In this document: positions 1-6,541 of the stretch, in pieces
How positions within the stretch are numbered: position 1 is the stretch's first letter
Layout of the letters: each line of letters begins with the position of its first letter
NCBI GenBank assembly: GCA_902784015.1
Contig: CACZTC010000124.1
Location: 1-8,877, forward strand
Direction: 5' to 3'
DNA from: an uncultured Erysipelotrichaceae bacterium
GTDB taxonomy: Bacteria; Bacillota_I; Bacilli_A; Erysipelotrichales; Erysipelotrichaceae
DNA: 8,877 nucleotides
Program-made: the position numbers and the translations under genes
The notes under the pieces: model-generated
The model's input: only the letters and a program-made list of their open reading frames with translations
What the model was told of the DNA's origin: nothing
Database searches by the model: none

Positions 1-116
1 ATTATCTATATAGTAATGAATCGCGCGTTAAGATTATTACTCATGATGATCATCATAGTTCTGGTGGAACAACTATTAATTCAGGTGGCTTCTCTTCGCA
101 TGGTGGACATTTCTAA
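1..116 (+). CDS. C-terminal tail of a TPM-domain (YgcG-like) membrane/secreted protein, partial
   Basis: Only the last 37 codons are in the window, read in the frame that starts at base 3 and ends with TAA at 114-116. The visible peptide has a Leu-Tyr-Ser segment followed by a basic/polar stretch and then a His/Ser/Gly-rich tail ending GGFSSHGGHF. Low-complexity Gly/Ser/His tails after an LYS-x-x-x-R-x-K-like segment are typical of the C-terminus of Firmicutes TPM-domain proteins (Pfam TPM, YgcG family), which are exported, membrane-anchored proteins of unclear function. The TPM domain itself lies outside the window, so the family call is an inference from the tail alone. The stop codon overlaps the stop of the convergent methyltransferase gene. 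Another secreted protein with a Gly/His-rich tail is possible. Confidence 0.55.
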   Translation, partial: YLYSNESRVKIITHDDHHSSGGTTINSGGFSSHGGHF

Positions 117-133
117 ATTATTCTTTTAGAAAT
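109..133. other. AT-rich inverted repeat spanning two convergent stop codons
   Basis: Bases 109-117 pair perfectly with 125-133 (9 bp, one G-C pair, 7-base loop). The left arm contains both stop codons: TAA of the rightward gene and TAG of the leftward gene. No U-run follows on either strand, so it is not a standard intrinsic terminator. It may only slow polymerase or stabilise both 3' ends, or it may be chance in AT-rich DNA. Confidence 0.3.
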
Positions 134-700
134 CGCGATACCATCACCTATATCTTTATATAATTCCGTGCTAAAGCGCTGATCATTTATTAGCTCTTCA
201 CGGAATTTTTTTATTTTTCTTGTCATTTGTAGGGTACTGCGATTATGAGATAATTCTGGATTATCTACAATGCCATGAAAATATAAATTATCAAAGATAA
301 AATAAGTTCCTATATGAGAGTTATTATAGAAATGTTCTAAATATTTACGATATTGAGATTTAGCTGCATCTATAAAAACAAAATCATATTCTTTATTAGT
401 TATATATTGCATTGCATCCATATTAAAACATTGAATTCTATCTTCTAAAACCAATTTCACAATATTATTTTCAGCTACTTCAACTAAACTAGGATCTATT
501 TCAATAGTATCAATTTTCATATCCCATCTAACTAGCGCAAAATTAATAGCGCTATAGCCTATAGCTGTTCCTATTTCTAAAATATCTCTTATTTCTTCAT
601 GTTCTTTTAAAAAAGATAAAAGAAAAGCTAAACCATCATCTTTCATAATAGGTATATTATTATTTATTGCTTCTTCTTTTATTCTTTCTAATATTTCCAT
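113..700 (-). CDS. trmR: TrmR/YrrM-like class I SAM-dependent O-methyltransferase
   Basis: This 195-residue protein is a COG4122-type O-methyltransferase. It closely resembles B. subtilis YrrM (TrmR), which methylates 5-hydroxyuridine at the wobble position of tRNA to give 5-methoxyuridine. Seen in the sequence: an NIPIM segment at 15-19; SAM-binding motif I, LEIGTAIGYS, at 41-50; an acidic residue near the end of strand 2 (E67); the metal and catalytic segment FIDAAK at 109-114 with D111; the second metal pair D137-N138; and the terminal GDGIAIS at 185-191. Compared with my memory of YrrM it lacks about 20 N-terminal residues but starts at a natural position. The start is ATG at 698-700, preceded by only a weak AGGG. 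It is the last gene of the leftward block, downstream of the sigma-like gene and a hairpin. The usual yrrN/yrrO peptidase partners are not next to it. The tRNA substrate is inferred; a small-molecule O-methyltransferase remains possible. Confidence 0.82.
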   Translation of the reverse strand: MEILERIKEEAINNNIPIMKDDGLAFLLSFLKEHEEIRDILEIGTAIGYSAINFALVRWDMKIDTIEIDPSLVEVAENNIVKLVLEDRIQCFNMDAMQYITNKEYDFVFIDAAKSQYRKYLEHFYNNSHIGTYFIFDNLYFHGIVDNPELSHNRSTLQMTRKIKKFREELINDQRFSTELYKDIGDGIAISKRII

Positions 701-736
701 AAGACCCTATAAAATAAGACCAATTAATGGTCTTAT
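699..736. repeat. ATAAGACC: two direct copies and one inverted copy around the trmR start
   Basis: ATAAGACC occurs at 699-706 and 714-721, and its complement GGTCTTAT at 729-736. On the leftward transcript the 5' arm can pair with the adjacent copy to make the hairpin at 712-738. Alternatively it can pair with the farther copy, which contains part of the trmR ribosome binding site and the first bases of its start codon. The two pairings are mutually exclusive. Confidence 0.6.
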
Positions 737-738
737 TT
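712..738 (-). terminator. Intrinsic terminator-like hairpin after the sigma-like gene
   Basis: Bases 712-721 pair with 729-738 (10 bp, three G-C pairs), with a further A-T pair possible inside. On the leftward transcript the hairpin begins within the stop codon of the sigma-like gene, and its 3' arm runs into a U-rich stretch (UUAUUUUAU). The G-C content of the stem is low, so termination may be partial. The next gene, trmR, begins only 11 bases beyond the hairpin, so some read-through would be the simplest way to express it. Confidence 0.55.
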
Positions 739-2230
739 ATTCATTCTTTGTATATGTTAACCAGCCTCCGCCATCAGCTATCCACTGATTATCAGCTATC
801 TTATACCAAGTATATTCATCTGTCTTTTTGATTTCATAAACTTCATATACTTCATCTGTATAAACTGTAGCTACTATTTCAGCTTCTGTTGATGGTTCTG
901 TTCTAACATTGATAGCCATATCTTGAGCTATTACGACTTTACCTAGAACGCCACCATTGTCATTAGTTGTTTCGCTAGTTGGCTCAGGTGTAACTTCAGG
1001 ACTACTTTCTGGGCTAGGTGTTGCTGTATTTTCAGTAATTTGCGTTGGAGAAGGAGTGATAGTTGAAATATTTGATTCTTTATCTCCTTTATCTTTAAAG
1101 AAGAATGTAAATAAACCAAATAATAATAGTAAAGCTAAAGCTAATACTAATAATAGATGTAGCCAATTAACTTTTCTTTTCTTAGTTGGAGTGCTTTGCC
1201 TTACTGGCGCGTTATCTTCTGTTACAACTCTTGCTTCAATTGGTGCTTCTTGACGCATTCTTCTCACTTTAGCCGTTTGTGTTTCCTCTGGTTCACTATC
1301 AATAGATTCAACTTCTACTTTAGCTACTTCTTCAGTATTACTAATCTCTTCTTCTTCAATTAAATTATTATGTTTAGTAAAGAAGAATGGTTCTTTAGCT
1401 TCATCTTCTTCTTCAGGAATATCAGCTATGATCTTTTGAGTATTATTGATATTTTCATAATCATCTATAGCCATAGCATCAATACTTTCTTCTACTGTAT
1501 TTTCTATATTTGGTGCTTCCACCTTCTTTTCTATTTCAATAACTTCAAAGCCTGAAGTTGTATTTTCTAATTCTGGCTCTTTATTTTCTACTACTGGCTT
1601 TATATCTTGCGCTTTATCTACAACAGGCGGCACAACTAATGTTTCTGTTTTTGAAGATGTCTTTTTAATATTAGCTAACATCTGTAAGAAAGCACCCAAT
1701 GAGATACCACTAGCTCCTATTTTTGTTTTAGCCATCGTTAATAAAGATTCAACTTCATTTTCTGTTAGATATAATTTTTGTGCTATATCTTTCGTAGATA
1801 AACCATCATAAAAATATAAAGTCGCTACTACTCTTTCAGCTTTAGGTAAATTCGCAATTACACTCAACAACATTCTTCTACTATCTTCTTCACTATAAAG
1901 ATTACTAAAGTCAGCTACCTCATCTGTTTTGGTATAAGGTAAATTACGAACTGTCTCAGTTGTTAGAGGTAAAACTTTACGAATAGCTACATCCCTAACT
2001 ATTTTCTGATACCAATTATCAATTGATTCTTCTTCTAAAGCACCATCCAAGGTATTTAACATCTTCATGAAAATATCTGTTGTTGCTGCTTTAGCACTAG
2101 CTTCATCACCAAGATATAAACGGGCACGATATAAAATATCATTCGCAAACCCCTTCAAAAATTCTTGACGAGCTTCTTTATCGCCAGCTTGTGTTTTTCT
2201 AATTAAATCTTTTATATACTCTTGTGCCAT
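737..2230 (-). CDS. Membrane-tethered sigma-70-like protein with extracellular SH3b domain
   Basis: The 497 residues have a clear order. Residues 1-90 resemble sigma-70 region 2 of ECF sigma factors, including the WYQKIVRDVAIRKV segment at 73-86 that matches the region 2.3/2.4 helix. Residues 115-172 resemble region 4 with a helix-turn-helix (LSTKDIAQKLYLTENEVESL at 144-163). Residues 195-345 are a long, mostly acidic, probably disordered linker. A basic KKRK cluster at 350-353 precedes one membrane helix at about 355-378. Residues 385-426 are a Pro/Ser/Thr-rich spacer with repeated TPSP, and 430-495 form a bacterial SH3 domain (INVRTEPS at 440-447, WYKI at 475-478, GGWL at 488-491). By the positive-inside rule the sigma part is cytoplasmic and the SH3b domain faces the wall. 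I infer a sensor-regulator that binds peptidoglycan or another envelope ligand. No anti-sigma gene is adjacent. A degenerate sigma used only as a DNA-binding or scaffold domain is the main alternative. AGGAAA at 2239-2244 lies 8 bases before the ATG. Confidence 0.8.
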   Translation of the reverse strand: MAQEYIKDLIRKTQAGDKEARQEFLKGFANDILYRARLYLGDEASAKAATTDIFMKMLNTLDGALEEESIDNWYQKIVRDVAIRKVLPLTTETVRNLPYTKTDEVADFSNLYSEEDSRRMLLSVIANLPKAERVVATLYFYDGLSTKDIAQKLYLTENEVESLLTMAKTKIGASGISLGAFLQMLANIKKTSSKTETLVVPPVVDKAQDIKPVVENKEPELENTTSGFEVIEIEKKVEAPNIENTVEESIDAMAIDDYENINNTQKIIADIPEEEDEAKEPFFFTKHNNLIEEEEISNTEEVAKVEVESIDSEPEETQTAKVRRMRQEAPIEARVVTEDNAPVRQSTPTKKRKVNWLHLLLVLALALLLLFGLFTFFFKDKGDKESNISTITPSPTQITENTATPSPESSPEVTPEPTSETTNDNGGVLGKVVIAQDMAINVRTEPSTEAEIVATVYTDEVYEVYEIKKTDEYTWYKIADNQWIADGGGWLTYTKNE

Positions 2231-2253
2231 AATAAAAATTTCCTATCTATATT

Positions 2254-2262
2254 ATTCTAGCA
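2254..2262 (-). promoter_or_regulatory. Candidate extended -10 promoter for the sigma-like gene
   Basis: In the 38-base gap before the sigma-like gene the minus strand reads TGCTAGAAT, an extended -10 element (TGn plus TAGAAT, five of six matches to TATAAT). The -35 region is weak: TTAAAG at 2278-2283 with an 18-base spacer. Predicted initiation near 2247 leaves a short leader that keeps the AGGAAA ribosome binding site. This would let the regulator be transcribed separately from the transporter operon. Confidence 0.4.
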
Positions 2263-2268
2263 GATTTT

Positions 2269-3105
2269 TTATACTTTCTTTAAGATAATCCGCCAAGGAA
2301 ATCTTGTGCCTATACTATAGGCCTTTGCAAAATTACCTTGGTTAATAGCTAAGCCAATACAATCCATCGAATTATTATATAAAAGTGGATCGCCAATATT
2401 CACTTCATTAAAGGTACTGGCATATTTAACCATCGCTTTATATACTCTATTACTACCGTTATATATTTCAACATCTACATCTTGCCCTACATCAATATTT
2501 AAATGTTCAAAATCATTATTAGTAATATTAGTCCATAAGCTACCAAATCTAACATCTAAAGTTTCAATCATTCCTTCGATACTATCATCTTTTATTTCTG
2601 GATACATATCTTCTAGAACTACTATTTCTTCAAGCGGGAATTCTTTGCCAATATCTTCAAAAGATATTTTATTACTAGCTAATAAAGCACCTGTATAAGC
2701 ATATATATCACGGCCATGAAAAGTATTTGATTCTAAATTCTTTTTACGCCATGTATCTTGACTAATCTCTCTTACTTCTTTAATGCCGATAGTTCTATTA
2801 AGATGTGATAAAGAACCATTATTTGGTGTCACAATATAATGACCACTATTAGTTAAAGCTACTAAGCTTTTACGATTAGTGCCCACGCCTGGATCAACAA
2901 CTGAAACAAATGTTGTATCTTTTGGCCAATATGGAACTGATTGAATTAGGCGATAAGAAGCTTCAAAAGTATCAAATGGTGGTATCTCATGAGTTAAATC
3001 AAATATTCTTAGAGTAGGATCAATACTTAGAGCTACACCATACATAGCGGACACAGCCCCATCTACTAAGCCAAAATCAGTTTGAAATACTAACATATTA
3101 TTCAT
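2269..3105 (-). CDS. DUF62 / SAM hydroxide adenosyltransferase family protein, paralog 1
   Basis: DUF62 enzymes (Pfam SAM_HAT, related to the fluorinase and chlorinase SalL) use water to split S-adenosylmethionine into adenosine and methionine. One characterised member was reported to prefer the damaged (R,S) isomer, suggesting a clean-up role. Seen here, numbered from the start I choose: QTDFG at 8-12, THEIPPFD near 38-45, VDPGVGTNR at 70-78, and FHGRD at 129-133. The Asp-Arg-His triad described for this family is present as D71, R78 and H130. The C-terminal domain keeps an NQGN motif at 255-258. The usual PDNG motif reads PNNG at 94-97. I start at ATG 3103-3105 (278 residues), because GGAG at 3114-3117 lies 8 bases before it but only 2 bases before the upstream ATG at 3109-3111, and because it aligns with paralog 2. 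It overlaps paralog 2 by 8 bases, indicating translational coupling. Confidence 0.88.
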   Translation of the reverse strand: MNNMLVFQTDFGLVDGAVSAMYGVALSIDPTLRIFDLTHEIPPFDTFEASYRLIQSVPYWPKDTTFVSVVDPGVGTNRKSLVALTNSGHYIVTPNNGSLSHLNRTIGIKEVREISQDTWRKKNLESNTFHGRDIYAYTGALLASNKISFEDIGKEFPLEEIVVLEDMYPEIKDDSIEGMIETLDVRFGSLWTNITNNDFEHLNIDVGQDVDVEIYNGSNRVYKAMVKYASTFNEVNIGDPLLYNNSMDCIGLAINQGNFAKAYSIGTRFPWRIILKKV

Positions 3106-3940
3106 AATCATTTCTCCGTATTATTATTTTATATTCTAAGCCAAAGCCAGCCTTATATTTTTCTAAAAAGCTTCCTTGATATATAGCTAAAGCTAATTTC
3201 ATTAATTCATTATTATATAAAACTACTTCCCCTACTTCTACATCTCCAAAAGCTTTAGAGAATTTAGTTTTACCTTCATATATTATTTCTTCTCCTTTAT
3301 ATAATTCAATTAATACATCTTCACCATAATTAAATATATCTAAAGCTTTTTCAGTTTCAATATTAGTCCATAAATTACCAAAGTTAGGATCATCTATTTC
3401 AATATAGCCTTCTACTTTATCTTTTTCATATTTAGCTTCAATTATTTCAAATTGTATTATTTCTTCTACAGGATACTTTTCACCTACTTCTTCATAGCTT
3501 ATTAAGCCACAAGCTAATTTAGCAGCACAATATCCAAATAAATCTCGACCATGAAAGATTGCCACCCCTTTAGTAGAAGCTAAACGATTCTTTTCTTCAT
3601 CTATTTCTCTAACCTCAATAATAGGATGTTCTTTATTAATATGCGTCAATGTACCATTATCGGGAGTTACAAAATAATAACCATCTTCACTTTTAGCGAT
3701 ACATGCTTTTCTCTTTGTTCCAACGCCTGGATCTACAACAGATACAAAGATTGTACCTTTAGGCCAGAAAGAAACATATTGTCTAAGTCTATAACTAGCA
3801 CTATAAATATCAAATTTAGGTATATCATGAGTAGCTGTAATTATTTCTATATTAGGATTAACATTTTTAATAACCCCATAAGTAGAAGCCACAGCCCCTT
3901 CCATATATGTCCAATCACTTTGAAAAACAATTATATTCAT
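3098..3940 (-). CDS. DUF62 / SAM hydroxide adenosyltransferase family protein, paralog 2
   Basis: This 280-residue protein aligns along its whole length with the next gene, so the two arose by tandem duplication or paired acquisition. Family motifs seen: THDIPKFD at 37-44, VDPGVGTKR at 69-77, PDNG at 93-96, FHGRD at 129-133, and a C-terminal domain containing NFGNLWTNI near 186-194. The predicted water-activating triad is D70, R77 and H130. It departs from the family at two places: the N-terminal TDFG motif is SDWT (8-11), and the C-terminal N-x-G-N motif is YQGS (254-257). Since the active site of the family sits between subunits, these changes could alter substrate choice or reflect pairing with paralog 1. 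A strong AGGAGG overlaps the ecfT stop codon, so the two are coupled. The cytoplasmic reaction product would be adenosine plus methionine if the hydrolase activity is kept. Confidence 0.86.
   Translation of the reverse strand: MNIIVFQSDWTYMEGAVASTYGVIKNVNPNIEIITATHDIPKFDIYSASYRLRQYVSFWPKGTIFVSVVDPGVGTKRKACIAKSEDGYYFVTPDNGTLTHINKEHPIIEVREIDEEKNRLASTKGVAIFHGRDLFGYCAAKLACGLISYEEVGEKYPVEEIIQFEIIEAKYEKDKVEGYIEIDDPNFGNLWTNIETEKALDIFNYGEDVLIELYKGEEIIYEGKTKFSKAFGDVEVGEVVLYNNELMKLALAIYQGSFLEKYKAGFGLEYKIIIRRNDYE
3114..3117 (-). promoter_or_regulatory. Ribosome binding site that decides the start of DUF62 paralog 1
   Basis: GGAG on the minus strand is 8 bases from the ATG at 3103-3105 and only 2 bases from the ATG at 3109-3111. 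The normal spacing favours the inner start, which also matches the N-terminus of the neighbouring paralog (MN...VFQ). Confidence 0.7.
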
Positions 3941-3947
3941 GAAACAG

Positions 3948-3953
3948 CCTCCT
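3948..3953 (-). promoter_or_regulatory. Consensus AGGAGG ribosome binding site overlapping the ecfT stop
   Basis: A perfect AGGAGG lies 7 bases before the ATG of DUF62 paralog 2 and overlaps the TAG stop of ecfT at 3952-3954. Ribosomes finishing EcfT terminate on the binding site of the next gene, which argues that transporter and hydrolase are made together. Confidence 0.85.
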
Positions 3954-4785
3954 AAATAAATGGATTATAGTAAATACTATGATTAATTTTAAATCTTATA
4001 TATAAAGATATTAATAATAGTAATAAACATATAAGCATAGATAAATAATCTCTAATATTTAATGGTTTACGTGAATACCAAGTTCTTTTATTATGTTTAC
4101 CAAAACCTCTTAAATCCATTCCATTAGATATTACTTCTATTCTATCCATTGTTGTCATAAGTAAAGGCACTAAAATAGAACCTATTCTTTTGATACGATC
4201 TATTAATTTAGCTTTTTTAGACATTTCTATTCCGCGTGCCTGTTGGGCTAAAGAGATAGTATTATAATCATTTACAACATCAGGGAAATATCTTAAAGTC
4301 AATGATAAAGATGTACATATCTTATATGGCACCCCTATCCCATTTAAGCTTGAAGCGAATTCACTTGGATTAGTTGTAAGAATAAATATAATACCTAAAG
4401 GAATAACTGATAAATATTTTAAGAATTTAGTTATTTGATAGAATAATTGTTCTTGCGTAACGGTGTATCTACCAATAAGCGTAAATAAGATATGTTTAGT
4501 ACCATATATCTTAACTCCATATTCTGGTTCAAATAGATAAGTGATAATGAAATTAAATAATAAGAAAGCACCAACATAATAAAGCATCATCTTAATTTGT
4601 TTGAATTGAATCTTGGCAATGATAAACATAATATAGCTAAAGATAAGAATACCAATAATATATCTAATATCATAAGTCAGCATGATAGAAGTTGTGAGTA
4701 AAAGAAAACATACTAATTTAGATAAGCCACTTAGTTTATGAATAAAAGTATCTAATTGACTATAAGAGAAAGTTTTAATTTTCAT
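3952..4785 (-). CDS. ecfT: ECF transporter transmembrane subunit EcfT (CbiQ family)
   Basis: The 277-residue protein belongs to the CbiQ/EcfT family, the membrane scaffold that links the two ATPases of an energy-coupling-factor transporter to the substrate-binding S component. Seen: hydrophobic segments at about 22-36, 42-57, 66-84, 121-137 and 247-266, and between the last two a cytoplasmic helical region with the two coupling motifs. The first motif is AQQARGIE (180-187), a standard Ala-Arg-Gly box. The second is NGMDLRGFG (221-229), where Ala is replaced by Leu. These arginines dock into the grooves of the ATPases. TLRYFPDV at 163-170 is also typical of the family. The start ATG overlaps the ATPase gene by 11 bases and has GAGG about 9 bases upstream, so expression is coupled. 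The length is ordinary. Because an S component and fused ATPase are adjacent, this is probably a dedicated (group I type) transporter and not the shared module. Confidence 0.92.
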   Translation of the reverse strand: MKIKTFSYSQLDTFIHKLSGLSKLVCFLLLTTSIMLTYDIRYIIGILIFSYIMFIIAKIQFKQIKMMLYYVGAFLLFNFIITYLFEPEYGVKIYGTKHILFTLIGRYTVTQEQLFYQITKFLKYLSVIPLGIIFILTTNPSEFASSLNGIGVPYKICTSLSLTLRYFPDVVNDYNTISLAQQARGIEMSKKAKLIDRIKRIGSILVPLLMTTMDRIEVISNGMDLRGFGKHNKRTWYSRKPLNIRDYLSMLICLLLLLISLYIRFKINHSIYYNPFI

Positions 4786-6481
4786 TTTCTCTTACCTCGC
4801 GATCATAATTAATGAAGCATTCCACAAAGCTTAAAGGATCTTCAATGCCTATCTTATTAGCTAAATCAAATAATGAAGTCTCTTTAAGATTAGCTTTATT
4901 AGTTAAATCTAAGTCGCATAATACAGCATAACTAGCTTCATCAGCTATCTTCTCTCCACCTGTAATAACAATAGCTCTTTGGGTATATTCAAGCATCAAA
5001 TGCATATCATGAGTAATAAGAATAATAGTTTGGCCTGCTTCATTAAGGGACTTTAAGAATTCCATAATCTCTGAATAATGCTTATAATCTTGTCCAGCAG
5101 TAGGCTCATCAAGTATTAATATTGTAGGATTGAGCACTAAAATAGAAGCGATGGTAACTCTTTTCTTTTGACCAAAACTAAGAGCTGAAATAGGCCACTT
5201 TCTAAAAGGATATAAACCACATATCTTTAATACTTCATTTACTTTTTTCTCAATCTCTTCTTCTGGCACATTTCTTATCTTCAAGCCAAGCCCTACTTCT
5301 TCACTAATCATATTTTTAGATATCATTTGATTAGGGTTCTGCATCACAATGCCAATATATTCCGCTCTTTCTGAAATAGAATATTTCGATAAATCGTCCC
5401 CCTTCATGGTAATGCTGCCTTCATCTGGCTTAATAAAGCCACATAAAACAGAAGCTAAGGTTGTCTTACCAGCACCATTTTTACCAACAATACTTACCAT
5501 TTCACCTTCATGAATAGTCGCATTAATATTCTTTAATATTGGCTTAATACCATCATAAGAGAATGATATATTCTCTATCTTTAATAATTCTTTTTCTTCT
5601 TTTTTAGCCTTCCTTACATAATTACTTTTATACCAATCATGTAATAAATCTTTATATTTAGAAGCATCAAAAGTATCAATATTTGATAATTTATCATCTT
5701 TATCTAATTTAGCCCCTGCATATCTAGCACAAGTTATATAAAGAGGTTCTCTAACACCATAATTAGGTAAAATACCAGAAGCTAATACTGCATCACTAGT
5801 ATCATCCATAATTATTTCACCTTCATCAACGAGGACTAATCTATCTACTGAGCGATGTAAAACATCTTCAATTCTATGTTCAATTATAATTACGGTCTTA
5901 CCAGTTTTAGCTATTTCATCAATTAATTCAATAGCGACTTTACCTGTTTTAGGATCCAAGTTAGCTAATGGTTCATCAAATAATAATATATCTGCATCTT
6001 CAACCATCACGCCTGCTAAAGATACTCTTTGTTTTTGACCACCAGATAATTCATGAGGATTTTGATTCAGGAAATCATACATATCGACAACCTTAGCTAT
6101 CTTTTCTACTCTTTCCTTCATTTCCTTTTGTTCAATCGCATTATTCTCTAACGCAAAAGCTATATCTTCCCCAACATTCAAACCTATAAATTGGCCATCA
6201 CTATCCTGTAATACGGTACCTACTTTTTTTGATAATTCAAATAAACTAGCTTCTTTTGTCTCTAGTCCTCGCACTATTAAAGATCCTTTAATTTCACCTT
6301 TATACGCAAAAGGAATTAGACCATTAATACAATTACCAATGGTACTTTTACCTGAGCCTGAAGGTCCCGCAATTAAAACTTTTTCACCTTCATTGATAGT
6401 CAAATTAATATTCTTCAAAGTAGGTTCACTTTGTTCAAAATATTGAAAGCTAAAATTTTTGAATTCAATTATTGGTTTCAT
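4775..6481 (-). CDS. ECF transporter ATPase, two nucleotide-binding domains fused (EcfA-EcfA')
   Basis: The 568 residues hold two complete ABC ATPase domains, as in YkoD-type proteins, so one polypeptide supplies both EcfA subunits. Domain 1 (about 1-240): Walker A GPSGSGKS at 39-46, Q-loop around Q92, signature LSGGQ at 145-149, Walker B ILLFDEP at 165-171 with E170, and switch H202. Domain 2 (about 299-520): Walker A GKNGAGKT at 333-340, Q-loop near Q381, signature LSFGQ at 435-439, Walker B ILILDEP at 454-460 with E459, and switch H491. All catalytic residues are present in both halves; the second signature has Phe in place of the first Gly. A charged linker at 241-298 joins them, and a C-terminal tail follows. 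It powers import with EcfT and the S component. GAGG lies 5 bases before the start. The gap to ecfS contains a terminator-like hairpin. Confidence 0.93.
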   Translation of the reverse strand: MKPIIEFKNFSFQYFEQSEPTLKNINLTINEGEKVLIAGPSGSGKSTIGNCINGLIPFAYKGEIKGSLIVRGLETKEASLFELSKKVGTVLQDSDGQFIGLNVGEDIAFALENNAIEQKEMKERVEKIAKVVDMYDFLNQNPHELSGGQKQRVSLAGVMVEDADILLFDEPLANLDPKTGKVAIELIDEIAKTGKTVIIIEHRIEDVLHRSVDRLVLVDEGEIIMDDTSDAVLASGILPNYGVREPLYITCARYAGAKLDKDDKLSNIDTFDASKYKDLLHDWYKSNYVRKAKKEEKELLKIENISFSYDGIKPILKNINATIHEGEMVSIVGKNGAGKTTLASVLCGFIKPDEGSITMKGDDLSKYSISERAEYIGIVMQNPNQMISKNMISEEVGLGLKIRNVPEEEIEKKVNEVLKICGLYPFRKWPISALSFGQKKRVTIASILVLNPTILILDEPTAGQDYKHYSEIMEFLKSLNEAGQTIILITHDMHLMLEYTQRAIVITGGEKIADEASYAVLCDLDLTNKANLKETSLFDLANKIGIEDPLSFVECFINYDREVRENEN

Positions 6482-6496
6482 CTCATCCTCAAAATA

Positions 6497-6528
6497 AAAA
6501 TAGAGAAGTCTATTTTCTTCTCTATTTT
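6497..6528 (-). terminator. Terminator-like hairpin between ecfS and the ATPase gene
   Basis: Bases 6497-6508 pair without mismatch with 6517-6528 (12 bp, loop of 8). On the leftward transcript the 3' arm ends in UAUUUUU followed by AUUUU, a plausible intrinsic-terminator tail, and the ATPase ribosome binding site follows at once. Since the ATPase and EcfT genes have no other visible promoter, the likely role is partial termination or RNA processing that makes more S component than ATPase. Confidence 0.6.
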
Positions 6529-6541
6529 ATCATGTATATTT

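Noticed and set aside
957..1253. Plus-strand open frame inside the sigma-like gene
   Set aside because: It is antisense to the linker, membrane and spacer coding region. Its hydrophobic and Ser/Val-rich peptide mirrors that composition, and no ribosome binding site or family match is seen.
1370..1555. Plus-strand open frame of about 61 codons opposite the acidic linker
   Set aside because: Its Phe/Ile-rich peptide is the expected reverse reading of Glu/Asp/Asn-rich codons; there is no independent coding signal.
3106..3111. Upstream ATG (3109-3111) as the start of DUF62 paralog 1
   Set aside because: The GGAG ribosome binding site would be only 2 bases away, while the ATG at 3103-3105 has 8-base spacing and matches the paralog's N-terminus.
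2269..3940. Calling the DUF62 proteins fluorinases or chlorinases
   Set aside because: Both carry the VDPGVG-x-x-R and FHGRD features of the hydroxide-using subfamily, and no halogenase-type context is present.
3626..3955. Plus-strand open frame opposite DUF62 paralog 2
   Set aside because: It lies fully antisense to a conserved enzyme gene, with a peptide lacking domains.
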